Shown here piece after piece: positions 51,200 to 62,886 of a DNA stretch of 64,000 nucleotides; positions within the stretch are counted from its first letter, which is position 1; the number at the start of each line of letters is the position of its first letter. The stretch covers positions 620,001-684,000 of the forward strand of contig JAQPZY010000964.1 of assembly GCA_029931535.1 (NCBI GenBank). Reading direction: 5' to 3'. The translations under genes and the position numbers were made by a program. This stretch comes from Margaritifera margaritifera (lineage: Eukaryota > Mollusca > Bivalvia > Unionida > Margaritiferidae). A model generated the notes under the pieces. It worked only from the letters and a program-made list of their open reading frames with translations, was not told where the DNA came from and made no database searches.

Positions 51200-53207
51200 A
51201 TTATTTACATTACCTTAATTGTGTACTGGCAAGTAATACTTTCTCCCCATGCATGTAGGAAATTGACAGACTGAAATACAGTATTAAATAAAAGGGTTAA
51301 CGTCGGAGTAATTTCTACCACAACCACTGTACCCCTCCCCTCTCCATCCTCCTCAGGTTATTCATTATCAATGGGCCTCTCACGGATATCATAAGCATCA
51401 ATCGTCTCCAGAGGGAAGCTAGTGTGCATCGATTGTGGTATGTATAATCAAATCCTATTATCACTCTTTACATGAAATGTCACTTTTACATGTATTCGTT
51501 TGTCTAATATACTTGACCATTTTCCAAAACATTGGATGTAAATTTAGCAGTGAATACGTTGATGCTTATTGTGTTGAAAAATTCGTAACATGAATTGTAT
51601 GGTTCGGTGGCCCTAAATACTAAATAAAAGTTGTCATTATCATTGATAATAGAAATTTTAATTATTCCTCAAGCATATTTGCTTCTTATTCACATCCTCT
51701 GAAAGTATCACTAATTAAGATGTCATATCAGCAACCACTTTGTGACAAAATCACAAAACATGGACTTATTAAAAGCAATTGCAAAGAAACAATATATAAC
51801 TTTTAAATATTCTTTACTTTTCAGAGCAATATCTATATATATTTTCCATTGTGTGAATATACAGAAGAAAATTTTAGCGACCTAGTTTCTAATTTAAGCC
51901 TTAATAAAACCTGATTTTTTTCTTGATTTGTCAGATGTTTGCTAGTGTGACTTTGGAAAGAGATACAATAACTCCGAAAAAGACTGTCAAGTTCTCAATT
52001 TACTGTATTAGATACAGTATAGCAGGCTGTATTTGAGTGGAATAAAAAAATATAATCTGAATTTTCACTGTTTTCAAAGTTTGATAAATATATTCGGAGT
52101 AAAGAATATGGACGAAATGTTTATCATAGACAGAGGAGATATATGTTTTTGAGTAGATATAAGCAAATATTTTACCAGTGAAGTGGGAAACATTGTATTG
52201 TCATGAGTGTCGAAGCCACGAGTGACAGTACAAAATGTTTAGACTTCATGACGGGAATATTTCCTGATATGCACTAAAAGAAGAAAGTAGATTTTCTTTT
52301 AATTACATATTTTTTAAAGCAAAACCCACCAATTGGCATGCATTTCTTTCTCTATTTTGTGCCAATTGGACAAACGTCTGCATTACTACATCAATAAAAG
52401 GAAGTTCCCAAACTTTGCAATAATTTTAGGATAGCAACCTTTTACAAATTTTGCTTGTACATATAATGCTTCAAATTGTGTATTTTGTGAAATTGTTTAC
52501 TGTTTTCAAACGAAAATGAAGAGAGTTTTATTTCCGTTAACACATTTCTTGAGTGGATTTATACAGTGAACATTGTTGGCGTGAGAGCACTACAGAAACA
52601 TAACAGAGCGGTCGCATCAGACAGATTTCAGGGTATAACATTTTTAAACAAAATAGTTTCAAGATTGTGAATTTACTTGTACGGATTTGGTTCTTTTTTT
52701 GTTTTCTTCCTTTGTGCATTCAAAAGTGAATTTTTGGCCTTGTCAAGTTTGAGGTCTAGTTTAGTAACAGACGCTGCACCCTAATTTAGATCGTAATTTC
52801 ATCTTGGTTTTCAATAAACACTCATCAATTTCAGATTTATCCATTGTTTGCAAGCATGATTATGATTTTGCTGAGAGTTAGAAGTGCCTCCTAAAAATTT
52901 TTATTACTATATTTAACCAAGAGTTTTTCCTAAAACTGTGTCCGTTTGCCGTAGAGTGTAAAAGGCATATGATACTCTATGGGTGACAGAATACTGAATA
53001 GCAGCAGTTTATGTAAGGTCAGTCACTAATAATTTGCGGGATTTATACGGAAAACTAATTAAAAATATATATTCTTGATGAGCCTACTTATTTGTTGTTT
53101 GGAGTTCTTTTTTAGGCACTTTTTGATGGTTCCAATGTATTGATTAAATAAATGTATACTAGACGCTTTGCACTCTTGACACATTTTAAGATCTGTTTAT
53201 TCTGATG

Positions 53208-53241
<34 letters not shown>

Positions 53242-54220
53242 GAGAGAAGATCAGCAGAAGAAAAATGAAATAGGTTTTAATATGTAAATACAAATTTGAA
53301 TAACGTACATAAGGGCAGATACATTTCCTAAATGGGAAAAGAAAGTATTTCCAATAGTGATCTCGCCACTGTGCCAATAAAAGTGGTATCGCCACTGTGG
53401 CGATATCATCTTTCTCCCACTGATATTTTTCAATATCTCATTGTAAAACATAAAATAAAACTTTTTATTCTAAATTCCTAATGCATTCTGCTTTTATGCC
53501 CACAAGGCAAAAAAAGTGGGGTGATTGTTTTTAGCAATATTGAAATATGTCTCATAAAATTAATATGCACTCTTTCTATCATCGTAATATTTTCAAATCA
53601 TCAAATCTCACAACCATAATAAAATATAAAATTGGAAGCATAGTACGATAAAAGAATAGTACGATAAAAGAAATTTACCCAGATATTCATAGCGAAATAT
53701 CCAGACTTTAATGACTCTATAAACTAGATGTTGCTAGGTCAAAAACAGCTACCTAAAGCAAATACGAAAAGTAACATTGAATTTATGATATATTTAATAT
53801 TTATTTAGACAAATTTTGGACTAACTACCATGGCATTCATACATAGGTCCAATACTGAATCATTGACTGCTAGCCTAAATAAAAAAGACTTGAAAAAATA
53901 CAGAATTTTGTTTGTCAACGAATATTATGTGCTTCCTGTTTTTTTTTTTTTTTGTCATCATTGGCGCTTTGTTGTTTGTTTGTTGTTCGATTGTTTGTGA
54001 CTTAAATATTTGCCACAGTTACCAATCCAAATAATAATTGAGGGTGACTGATATACTTGATAGATCTAGAAGCACGCTATACTTAAGAATATTCGCAATA
54101 AAACCTATATTGATATAAAACATACGTCAGGCATAATAAGCGTTTCCATTGGTCTGAATTTTCACTCTGGAAAATAAGATAGTCTTTAATATAAGCCTAT
54201 TGATCTATTCGATGTATTAT
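51200..54220. other. No gene seen
   Basis: Long AT-rich tract without tandem structure except impure GA (53205-53248) and a T run (53940-53953). Confidence 0.5.
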
Positions 54221-54222
54221 GT

Positions 54223-54224
<2 letters not shown>

Positions 54225-54267
<43 letters not shown>
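54225..54267. repeat. (GA)n microsatellite
   Basis: ~21 GA dimers; a shorter impure GA tract lies at 53205-53248. Confidence 0.95.
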
Positions 54268-54268
<1 letters not shown>

Positions 54269-54794
54269 AGACGCAGACAGACAGAGACAGAAACAGAGAT
54301 CACACAACAAAGATGTGGGAATTCTACACTATTTTTAAAGCTAATACTAAGTCGCAAACGATCTCTATCTTCGGCCTGATACTATCCATCCAACTCATCC
54401 AACATTAGAATCAATTCGTCCGTTTCCTTTGATGGGACCGCTGATATGAAATCCTTAAATATGACCGAGTAAGTAGATACTGTCGTTTGAAACTTTCTTT
54501 AAGTTAGCTTGCGCAAATTGACTATGGCAATAATTCTCGATTGCTACAAAGAGATTTTCGATCTCCGATTGACTCTCTCAGTGATGTTGTTGGTATTGAT
54601 CGTGACTACGGATCGATCATTTTATCATCGAATACCAACATTGCACTCCCAGTGCCGGACGACATAGAACATTGTTTTTGTGTCAGTCGCTTCACTTCTG
54701 GCTTGCCACGGAGTTTTGTAATTGTTTGATGATGTCACTCACTTGTAATATACATTTATACCAGATTATACATACCTCCCCCTATACAATAGCT

Positions 54795-54977
54795 TAGTGG
54801 TCTCCAACGCTGTGCCCGCGGTCGCCATGGCGCCCACCAAGGTTTTTTGTGTGCCCGCGGAAGAGGTTATAATGAATAATAATTGTTTAAAATGGGTCAA
54901 GTTAATTAGTTGGTGCCCGCCACTCTCTCATAAACTCACAAATGTGCCCGTAGGCACAAAAAGGTTTGGGACCCCTG
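54795..54977. mobile_element. hAT-type MITE with 8-bp target duplication
   Basis: A 183-bp element flanked by CAATAGCT on both sides (54787-54794 and 54978-54985). The ends are inverted: TAGTGGTCTCCAACGC at the left, and reverse-complemented CAGGGGTCCCAAACCT at the right. An internal GTGCCCGC occurs several times. The 8-bp duplication and the CAGGGGTCCC-type terminus are characteristic of hAT elements. Too short to encode a transposase. The open frame across it is incidental. Confidence 0.85.
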
Positions 54978-55639
54978 CAATAGCTTGAAAGGATGAGTGT
55001 TAGATTGTATGTAAGTATGTATGTGTGTTAATCATCAACCATACAACTTCTGTCATTTTGTAGAGCGTTAATTACACAATAATTTGTGGTTTATTTGATA
55101 ATTCATTCATTTTTCCATCGAGTCATTCACTTATGTATATTTATTTTTCCTTTAAACGTTTTAAGCAGTATTGCTAAAACAGTATTTACGTGGGCGATAT
55201 TTACTGTTTCTTCTCTTTTTCCCAGATATGGATGAAATCGTTATTTTCCTTATAAATACTGACTCATTTCGTCTAGAATATCCTAATCCTTAAAACAACA
55301 ATGTCCTTTTCGCTTGCTGGTTAAGAAAATGCGAATATAACTCCCATTCAATATAAATGAACACAGACTTTACCTCTTGTTTCGACAAAATGTAGCAATA
55401 CACGGTGTCGAATTCCTCAATAACTAAATGGAGAAGAAGAGCAATAAAGTACATTGAAACAAGGTCGCTCTTTAAAAATATAATTAGAATTTCCACTGTA
55501 CTTTCCAATAAAAAATTGCACTCAAAACAAAGAATCATACCTCTAACTTTCCACTGTTTATCTCAGTTCCAGAAAGTGGATGTCGTTTGCTATTAGTTGT
55601 GTTATTGTCTGTCTGCACATCCTTTTGAAATTCCACTTG

Positions 55640-56260
55640 AAGGCCTTACCATCCTATCATGTTCAATTTCCAAAGAGGGTCATACCATTTCATCCTTTTC
55701 AATTCGGGGCCCCGGGTGGCTAAGTGGTCTAAGGCGCTCACCTTTACTGGTTACTCGCACATCTCACCTCTGTCCACGTGCTTTTTCGTGTCGCCTCGAC
55801 CAACGTGGGTATATAATAAAGCTTGCCAGTAGCTTTCCGTGGGTCGGTGGTTCTTCCCGGGGGTCTTTACGGGTTCTTCCTGCACCAAATATCCTGGCCG
55901 CCATGTATAGCCTATCATGGGCTGAAAAATGGCAGTAAACCCCACAAAACTAAAAAACCAAACTTTCCGTTTCCCATATAGGCTATTGTGTTCCATTTCC
56001 ATGTTCTGTTCTCACAGAGGGCTATAGTGACAATCGTAAACTTAAATTTTCATAGGGACCATATTGTCCCATCAATTTCATTTCCATAGAGGGCTGTAGA
56101 GTCCTCAGCATGTAAAAGTCAAATATGGGTGTAGAGTATGATCCATAATGTTTAATTTTCAGAGAGGGCTGTAGTATTCCCAGCATGTAAAACTCCAATA
56201 TGGGTCTATAGTAACACCATAATGTTTAATTTTCATACGGGCCTTAGTGTCCTAAACGGG
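55640..56260. repeat. Degenerate ~36-bp minisatellite, array 2
   Basis: Units with AATTTTCATAGAGGGCTATAG and TGTCC. Split by the SINE at 55706-55955. Confidence 0.5.
55706..55955 (+). mobile_element. tRNA-derived SINE, family 1
   Basis: Starts GGGGCCCCGGGTGGCTAAG, box A-like TAAGTGGTCTAAGGCGC, decayed box B, and body with CTTGCCAGTAGCTTTCCGTGG, TGGCCGCCATGTATAGCC and tail GGCAGTAAACCCCACAAAAC. It is inserted within the ~36-bp degenerate minisatellite. Confidence 0.8.
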
Positions 56261-57592
56261 TCTCTTATTGTTCCTTATACAACTGTAGTTCATCCATCCA
56301 TACATACATATATACATGCACATACATACATACATGGAGGTATGGTTGTTTTCTACTAATCATTAAATGACTCACAGTTCACTAAAATACATTTTGCACA
56401 CATGCTATGGCGATATTTAGTATGAAACATAATTATAGCACGAAGATTGTAGCATAAATCTTTGTACTTGTTGTGTTAGATAACAGAACTATAATTTTGA
56501 AGAAAAAAAAACATAATAAAGAAATAAAGAAATAAAATATAAGTAAATAGATAAGGATATAAATACATGCAAAATTTTAGTAGGTTTCAAAAAACTTATA
56601 ATAACGTTCACTACACAGTTTAGAAACAAGTCAGCATTTATTTGCCTATAAAACAATAAACATTATGCGATGGAAGAGCAGGGTCTATGTTGTTTGCAGT
56701 TGGACTCAACTTATAATCAAGTATACACGGTACTTGACAAATTAGACCTTTTTCCATGTCGGAAATAAGCATATCATGTACATATTATGACCGCTCATGG
56801 TGAGAAGAAATACATTTTTAATTTCTGGTTTTAGTCTGCTGTGACCTCCATAGCTTCTCTGTGAAAGCATATGTCTCAATCTGTGCATTTGGAATGGACA
56901 GTCTGATCTGAGGTTATATAATAAAGATTTTAATGACTATGCGTAGTTAATCAGTCTTTCAAAAATCAAACACACCATGAGGATCCATGATTATAAATAT
57001 AAATAAATGTTAAAGGTTAATAAAATGAAAGTTCATCGCTAGAGACTTGCCTGACTTACTTTTAAGCTCCAAACAACGGGGAATTCTTCCTCGAATTAGC
57101 AACCCATCTCGGGTGTATAGACCGTTCTTAATGAGATCCTCATTAATATTCATGTATAACGGAAATTAGACTTAGCAAAGCAGTTCTGCAAACAAACGAT
57201 AGAACAAGACACAACATCATTCACCGCGAAGTAATAAAAATCAGACTGTCAAGGTACCATCACTCACACTAACATGGAAAAGAGAGAACAAGGAAACAAT
57301 GTACACAGTGCTGAAGTAGCTTACATAAAACCCTCTAAAACCAATTTTCATCCTATATTTATCTAATTTATATGCATATTTGTCCTCTTATCCAAATCAT
57401 TTATAATATATGTTCTTATATGTCAATGTGCTGTATGTGCAGCTCATGAAAATGGTATTGTTTATATTGCGTTTATCTTTAGCTGCGTGTTTCTTAAATT
57501 TTCCTTTGAGTTCATTCAGATGAACATGTGCTAAATATCTTACCTTCAGCAATTATGACATGATGACGACGACAACGATGTCTATCATGCTG

Positions 57593-57648
<56 letters not shown>

Positions 57649-57950
57649 CAGGTAACCTGGTAACTTGGTAAAGTATTGACAACAACATCAATAAACAACC
57701 ATTAGGAAAAGGTACATACTGATCATAGACATTACTTTGATTTTTTAGTTCTCACCGCAATGTTGGTAATCGAGGTGCTGTTTTCAAAGTGAGTGGGTGC
57801 ATGAATTATTAACTTCACCATGCTAAGAATATAAACAAGTTATGAGTTAAAATTAGAAACCAGACTGGCTGTTCTTGGACTGATTGTTCGTTGTTACATG
57901 AAAAATACCACAAGTAATGTTTAATGTTGAAACTTTTAAAGGAAATGGCT
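56260..57950. other. No gene seen
   Basis: AT-rich intergenic DNA with one TTA microsatellite. Confidence 0.5.
57593..57648. repeat. (TTA)n microsatellite
   Basis: ~18 TTA trimers. Confidence 0.95.
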
Positions 57951-57956
57951 GCTTGA

Positions 57957-58211
57957 TCAACCACCGAAAATGTCGTTCCTTATCTTTATGAACGGTCCCT
58001 CATAATGACATATAGCAACAATCAATTGATTTCTTAGCTCCTTCTTCTTCAAAGATGGAATATATTGGAAGCTTAGGTCTTTATGGATTCTAACATTTCC
58101 ATTACACAACGAAAAACAAAAATATTCGTCACAGATTTGCTCTTGGACGTGTTCAGCGGTAACCATCGATGATGCAATTGCTATTGAAAGCGACTTGCTT
58201 AGCTTTGTCAT
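57957..58211 (-). CDS. 84-codon frame, head to head with the candidate exon
   Basis: Starts at an ATG 74 bp from the plus-strand ATG at 58286. The composition is unremarkable: an Ala/Ser-rich N-terminus and a LKKKELRN stretch. There is no recognised domain, signal peptide or splice site that I trust. It could be an exon of a divergent gene or chance. Confidence 0.15.
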   Translation of the reverse strand: MTKLSKSLSIAIASSMVTAEHVQEQICDEYFCFSLCNGNVRIHKDLSFQYIPSLKKKELRNQLIVAICHYEGPFIKIRNDIFGG

Positions 58212-58285
58212 TTATTTACACGAATAAATTCTAAGAAGGGTATACTCGTCATTAACCTAAAAGTGGGTTCTAAAGTTTTTCCAAA

Positions 58286-58304
58286 ATGGCGAACGTTGGA
58301 GTGG
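58286..58304 (+). CDS. Candidate first coding exon (MANVGV-)
   Basis: CCAAAATGGCGAACG has a strong translation-start context. Six codons (MANVGV) and one base are followed by GGTAAGT, a consensus donor. CAAAATGGCG is also close to the YY1 site often seen at animal first exons. No second exon can be identified, so the gene is unnamed and may be chance. Confidence 0.3.
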
Positions 58305-58456
58305 GTAAGTACTTATCCCTCTTCTAATTATTTGGACTAATTGTACTAGTTTAAAAATAAAAACCCCACAATATATGTTTATTCAACCTGTATAAACCAT
58401 GCATTCATTGCCCAACAAAGTTGAATAGTTATAGATAACGTTCATTAATCACTGAC

Positions 58457-58460
<4 letters not shown>

Positions 58461-58525
<65 letters not shown>
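58461..58525. repeat. (TA)n microsatellite
   Basis: ~32 TA dimers. Confidence 0.95.
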
Positions 58526-58529
<4 letters not shown>

Positions 58530-58530
<1 letters not shown>

Positions 58531-59720
58531 CTCACGTAAACAAGATGGAGTAACATATCACCAATTTATTTCAAAATTTGGACACATGCAATGAATTGTA
58601 AACAACATTTTGCGGTACTGCATGCGCAACATGAAATATAAAGTGATCGAACTGCGGAATGGCAGAGCTGTAGTAAGGTATAGGGCAAACACAAATTGTA
58701 TAAAAGCAAAATTAAGTGCGATACTTCAGACCAGGCCAGACTTTCATACAGAGGATCAAGTTTTTGTACGTGCTCAATTAATTGCTTTATTTCTTCACAA
58801 AGTCATATGTATGATTATTTCGTGACATTACAGACTGAAATAATATTTCTAAACATGTCTCTATTTATGAGTATCAGCCGTGCTTTCTCAATAACGTGTC
58901 TTAAACATTATAACCGAGTACATACTACAAGCTGAAGCATTTTATGTATGTAGAGTCTGACTACGACATATTCATGTCTAAACCAGAAAGAAAAACAGTT
59001 ACATCGAGCACATGGCGCATACAAACCTTTGGGCAAAATGTTAGCTGGAATCATTTACAGAAAAGAACAGAACACAATCTGTATTTATCATTAAATTCCA
59101 AAGCAATGTATAGTATAGACGTGAGGGTGCAAAAATTTGTCATACTGCAGAGGATAAACAATATAATTATCATGCCTCAAAAATTTCTTTTAAATTTGCA
59201 GATATACTGGATTTACATTTTTCCATGTTCGGCTATGAACATTAATATCATGGTAAATATTTTCTACTCAATGCCCGATAAACTAGAAAAACAAACAAAA
59301 ATAATGTTCATTTTCGACAGCTCTTAAATGAAAGAATTTAAGGAAAACAAAAACATATATTTGAAGTCTTTCACCTTTCCGTACCTAAATAAACTAGTGT
59401 TAAGCGTCTATCGGCATTCAAAGAATACAAACGAATATCACATAAATTCCCCAAAAATAAAGAATATAAAGCAAATTTGTTAAATATCTGAAATTGTAGC
59501 TGCAAATCATCCCTCGTAACCTGTACAAAACTCACTGTGTAGAAATGTGAGGTGGTATATAAAGAAATGTCCATTTTATCCTAACTGAATATACATTATC
59601 CAAATCCCACTATAGATATATTTGAATTGGATATCGGTGTTTGGCCAGTACTTGCTTCAAATAAGCAACATTTTTACACAGGAAGAAAAAAGACAAAATC
59701 ATATTTCTGTCTACGTGAAT
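58530..59720. other. Downstream of NOX/DUOX stop; probable 3' UTR and intergenic DNA
   Basis: No independent gene is supported. Minus-strand AATAAA (TTTATT on the plus strand) occurs near 58562 and 58787, which would imply a 3' UTR of ~1 kb. The frames at 58610-59327 on the other strand look incidental. Confidence 0.35.
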
Positions 59721-59721
59721 C

Positions 59722-59847
59722 TCAGAAGTTCTCGAAGTGGTGTTGATATGAGGGGAAGCCCTCGTACTGCTTGACCTCAGAACAAGCCGCCTCCACTGTT
59801 AGGGTCATCGGAGCTGGACCACAGCTGAATACACCGATCTGTTTCAC
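59722..59847 (-). CDS. DUOX: NADPH oxidase (DUOX-like), terminal coding exon
   Basis: Reading the minus strand, a pyrimidine-rich stretch ending in CAG (59848-59850) is followed by 41 codons and a TGA at 59722-59724. The peptide starts VKQIGVFSCGP, continues with MTLTVEAAC and ends HHFENF. The CGP motif is the end of the NADPH-binding fold of NOX/DUOX enzymes, and a C-terminal ENF is their hallmark. VFSCGP, the MT..VE.AC spacing and HH(Y/F)ENF resemble dual oxidases more than NOX1-5. The family transfers electrons from NADPH across membranes to oxygen, giving superoxide or hydrogen peroxide. The exon starts in phase 0. Earlier exons must lie beyond 64000, because the upstream intron from 59848 contains an LTR retrotransposon in the same orientation. 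No frame damage is visible, so this is probably a live gene. DUOX versus another NOX subtype cannot be settled from 41 residues. Confidence 0.78.
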   Translation of the reverse strand: MKQIGVFSCGPAPMTLTVEAACSEVKQYEGFPSYQHHFENF

Positions 59848-59850
59848 CTG
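59848..59850 (-). promoter_or_regulatory. 3' splice acceptor of the NOX/DUOX last exon
   Basis: The minus strand reads a TTCTGTTCCTCTCCACAG-type tract directly before the exon. The long pyrimidine run plus CAG is a good acceptor and sets the exon start at 59847. The donor of this intron is outside the window, so the intron exceeds 4.1 kb. Confidence 0.7.
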
Positions 59851-60030
59851 TGGAGAGGAACAGAACATGCTAGTTTAAATGATCATATAAGCGAAAAAGA
59901 GAACATGTACAGGTAAAACAAATCCACATATTAATGCACAACATTGAACCAGTGTTACGACTCTATGGTCTAAGAAAAATGTAACAGAAAGAAAGTGAAA
60001 ACAACAAATCAAGTAAAAATCAACAAGCAA

Positions 60031-60036
60031 TTTATT
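60031..60036 (-). terminator. AATAAA polyadenylation signal in LTR
   Basis: The hexamer lies on the minus strand ~80 bp before the LTR end, where the R region should end. Since the element is sense to the NOX/DUOX-like gene, it could also end host transcripts before the last exon. Confidence 0.4.
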
Positions 60037-60453
60037 ACTAGATAATTAAAATGAAAAATCAAAAAGTCACTTACAGTAATGTGTTTTGAAATCCTAATAA
60101 TCCAATAAGAATGATTGTTCTAATCACAAGTCCTAAATATAGAATATTCCGAATTCACGGCTGTGTCCTTGAATGTTATGATGTGCTAATGGTCTCCAAA
60201 GTCCTGATGTACTAGAAATCTTGATGTGCTGATGTCAAAATGAAGTATTCCAAAATCTCTGAATAAGTTCAGTTAAATTCCAAAATCATTAATTAAAAAT
60301 CCAAAATCCAAAAGTTTATGAGCACTGTTATAATCCAATGAATATTTTAAATAATTCCTCTCTTAGAATTTGGAATGAATTTTCACAACTGTAATAGCTC
60401 TTTACAAGACTGATGGTAATGTCAAAACTGAATAAATGTCCACCAAACATGGC

Positions 60454-60468
60454 ATATATAAAGATTGG
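60454..60468 (-). promoter_or_regulatory. TATA-like box and CCAAT in LTR
   Basis: The minus strand carries CCAAT followed two bases later by TTTATATATG. This is a plausible RNA polymerase II core promoter for the element. The CCAAT is unusually close to the TATA, so only the TATA is confidently functional. Confidence 0.4.
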
Positions 60469-60703
60469 TCACATGACAGAATGTTCTAGAATGTGTGTCA
60501 TCTTAATGGAATTTTACTTGTAAACAAAAATTCAACCTTGACCTTCAAATTGAGAAAACATATTGATCAAAACAACCTAATTCAAGGACACTAGTTAAAC
60601 ATGTTTTTCCTGATAACATTAAGATTTAAGCAAATATTAAAGTGAAGAAACATTTATAATTTCCTAAAATATTTATAATATTATATAAACATCATACATA
60701 ACA

Positions 60704-60715
60704 CCTCCCCTCATA
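60704..60715 (-). promoter_or_regulatory. Polypurine tract of the LTR element
   Basis: The minus strand reads TATGAGGGGAGG directly before the LTR start TGTTATG. A purine run abutting the 3' LTR is where plus-strand cDNA synthesis is primed in LTR elements. Confidence 0.65.
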
Positions 60716-60841
60716 AAGAAAAAGAAAGATTTATATAATAAAGCTTTCTTTTGAATATACATCTAATACTATAATAACCAAAATTACATAAGAACATGTT
60801 TTATGATACTGGACTTAATTACATCAAGCAATATTACATTT

Positions 60842-62392
60842 CTAGGCACGTGAGAGTGCATCTGCAATCACATTGTCTTTTCCCCTGATGTGTTTGATGT
60901 CAATGTTATATTCCTGCAATATCAAACTCCATCGCAACAATCTCCGATTTTTATCTTTCATTTTGTTGATGAAAGTAAGGGGATTGTGATCACTGTACAC
61001 AATAATTGGAGAAAGAGCTGAGGTGACATACACTTCAAAATGCTGTAAAGCCAATATCAAAGCCAAACATTCCTTCTCAATTGTGGAATAATTTTTCTGG
61101 TGCTTGTTTAGTTTTTTAGAAAAATAACACACAGGGTGATCCACACCACTTTTGTCTTCCTGAATCAATACTCCACCAACCCCTACATCACTTGCATCAA
61201 CAGATAATTTAAATGATTGGCTAAAATTTGGTGCAGAAAGAACTGGTGCATTCTTAAGCATGGCCTTTAACTTGTCAAAAGATTCCTGACACTTGTCAGA
61301 CCAATAAAATTTGGCTTTCTTACTCAATAAACTTGTCAAAGGTTCAGCAATTTTGGAAAAATTGGAACAAAATTTCCGATAATATCCAGCCATACCTAGA
61401 AATCGCATCAGTTGCTTTTTACAAAGTGGAACTTGAAATTCAGAGATAGCTTTGACCTTAGCTTCTATAGGTTTAACTTGACCTTGTCCCACAATATGTC
61501 CTAAAAATGTGACACAAGCATGGCAAAACTCACTTTTGCTCAAATTAATTGTCAGATTTGCATCACTGAGTCGATCGAAGAATTTTCGAATGGTTTCCAA
61601 ATGATCTTCCCAGGTGTTGTTGTAGATAATGACGTCATCGATATAAGCGTCACAATTATCAAGACCAAATGTTATCATGTTCATCAGACGTTGAAACGTT
61701 GCAGGTGAATTTTTCATTCCAAACAGCATGACTTTATATTGATAAAGTCCATCTGGAGTTACAAATGTTGAAATTTCTTTTGCCCTTTCCGTCAGTGGAA
61801 TTTGCCAGAATCCTTTTAAAAGGTCAAACTTGGTGACATATTCCGCATTTCCAATTTTATCAATGCAATCGTCCATTCTTGGGATTGGAAATGAATCAGT
61901 TTTGGTGACACTGTTGACTTTTCTATAGTCAGTACACATACGGAATGTATTATCTGGCTTGGGAACAAGAATACATGGTGAACTCCAGTTACTTTTACTT
62001 GGTTCTATGAAATCATTCTCCAGTAAATACTGAATTTCTTTCTTCAGATAGTTCTGTTTGAGAGGATTCATCCTATAAGGATGCTGTTTCACAGGCGCAG
62101 AATCTACAATGTCAACGTCATGATAAATTTTACTTGTTCGTGTTGGAACATCAGGAAACAAGTGCTCGTATTCATGTAATAGCTGTTTTAGTTCATTTCT
62201 TTCCTGTTGTTGTAGATGTGAAAGTTTCTGGTCTAGGTTGTTCAGTATTTCTGAATTCCAAAGATTGGTTATACCAGAGTCACTATAGTCTGATCGTACT
62301 CCATCGTTGATATCTTCACTGTGTGGGACAGGTACAACTAAATTAACAGAATAATTAGCTGGGCTATCTCTGTCAAAATATTCCTTTAACAT
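60842..62392 (-). CDS. Gmr1-type pol: reverse transcriptase + RNase H
   Basis: 516 residues with no internal break. RT motifs in order: PSKSNWSSPCILVPKPD (131-147), RMCTDYRKVNSVT (151-163), FDLLKGFWQIPL with catalytic D190, FGMKNSPATFQ (224-234) and the catalytic YIDD box (250-253), where most gypsy elements have YVDD or YIDD. FLGHIVGQG and FLGMAGYYRKF close the thumb and connection. RNase H follows with D399 (SVDASD), E441 (TIEKECLAL), D468 (VYSDHNPL) and D511 (IADALSR), ending RA at the stop. The open frame truly starts further upstream, near 62450, because VNDLNYII..LCHIN precedes the first Met in frame. It makes cDNA from the element RNA and removes the RNA strand. No integrase follows, only ~138 bp and the LTR, which proves the unusual domain order. 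Confidence 0.9.
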   Translation of the reverse strand: MLKEYFDRDSPANYSVNLVVPVPHSEDINDGVRSDYSDSGITNLWNSEILNNLDQKLSHLQQQERNELKQLLHEYEHLFPDVPTRTSKIYHDVDIVDSAPVKQHPYRMNPLKQNYLKKEIQYLLENDFIEPSKSNWSSPCILVPKPDNTFRMCTDYRKVNSVTKTDSFPIPRMDDCIDKIGNAEYVTKFDLLKGFWQIPLTERAKEISTFVTPDGLYQYKVMLFGMKNSPATFQRLMNMITFGLDNCDAYIDDVIIYNNTWEDHLETIRKFFDRLSDANLTINLSKSEFCHACVTFLGHIVGQGQVKPIEAKVKAISEFQVPLCKKQLMRFLGMAGYYRKFCSNFSKIAEPLTSLLSKKAKFYWSDKCQESFDKLKAMLKNAPVLSAPNFSQSFKLSVDASDVGVGGVLIQEDKSGVDHPVCYFSKKLNKHQKNYSTIEKECLALILALQHFEVYVTSALSPIIVYSDHNPLTFINKMKDKNRRLLRWSLILQEYNIDIKHIRGKDNVIADALSRA

Positions 62393-62457
62393 ATTTATAT
62401 GACAAAGTTGTTTCTGTTTCCGTCTCCCAGGAGTGTTAATGATATAATTTAAGTCAT

Positions 62458-62883
62458 TTACTTCTTTTCAACGGTATAAGGACAATAAAATTTAGCCTGA
62501 AGAGGATTCTGAGGTATGGGAAAGAGAGCCAGAACTTTGTCACCAGGTTTAAAACTCCTTTCCTGTGAATTTCTGTCATACCTTAATTTCATTTTTGACT
62601 GGGTAGTGTGAAGATTAGTTCTTGCTACTTCACAGGCCTTTGACAACTTGTATTTGAAATCAGAAACATAATCAAGAAGATTAATCTTCGAATCTTCATT
62701 TGAAAGAAGTTTCTCTTTCAATAATTTCAATGGTCCACGGACAGTATGACCAAAAACTAGTTCAAAGGGACTAAAACCCAACGACTCTTGAACTGATTCC
62801 CTAACAGCAAACAACAACAAATGAACACCCTCATCCCAATCCTTTTCTGTATCAAAGCAATATGATCGAATCATATTCTTCAA
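62458..62883 (-). pseudogene. Gmr1-type pol: integrase C-terminal region
   Basis: This is the in-frame continuation of the integrase beyond the TAA at 62887. It holds the end of the catalytic fold (LLFAVRESVQESLGFSPFEL, a near-universal gypsy integrase signature), VFGHTVRGPL, a helical KLS.A.E.AR stretch, and a C-terminal module with the GDKVLALFP motif and CPYTVEKK. The last corresponds to the GPY/F chromodomain-like tail, with G replaced by C. The frame stops at 62458-62460. The peptide resumes one base back as VNDLNYIINTPGRRKQ, leading without a gap into the RT frame at 62392. The break is therefore a -1 shift or one-base loss in an A/G-rich tract. Confidence 0.8.
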
Positions 62884-62886
62884 AGT

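Larger units (their letters stand above)
59953..60703 (-). repeat. 3' LTR of the Gmr1-type element
   Basis: The boundaries were chosen from the polypurine tract on one side and short terminal inverted repeats: TGTTA at the minus-strand start (60703) and TAACA at its end (59953). The length is ~751 bp. Inside, the minus strand has a TATA-like box at 60454-60462 preceded by CCAAT (60464-60468), and an AATAAA at 60031-60036, which fits a U3-R-U5 layout. The flanking 5 bases after the LTR are ACCAG on the plus strand. The matching duplication would be beyond the window, so integration cannot be verified here. Confidence 0.65.

Noticed and set aside
54541..54988. Two plus-strand frames
   Set aside because: The second lies within the hAT MITE and its flanks; the first has no recognisable protein or splice signals.
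61520..61708. Plus-strand frame inside the retroelement (also 63023-63238)
   Set aside because: Antisense to RT and integrase motifs that are unmistakable on the minus strand.
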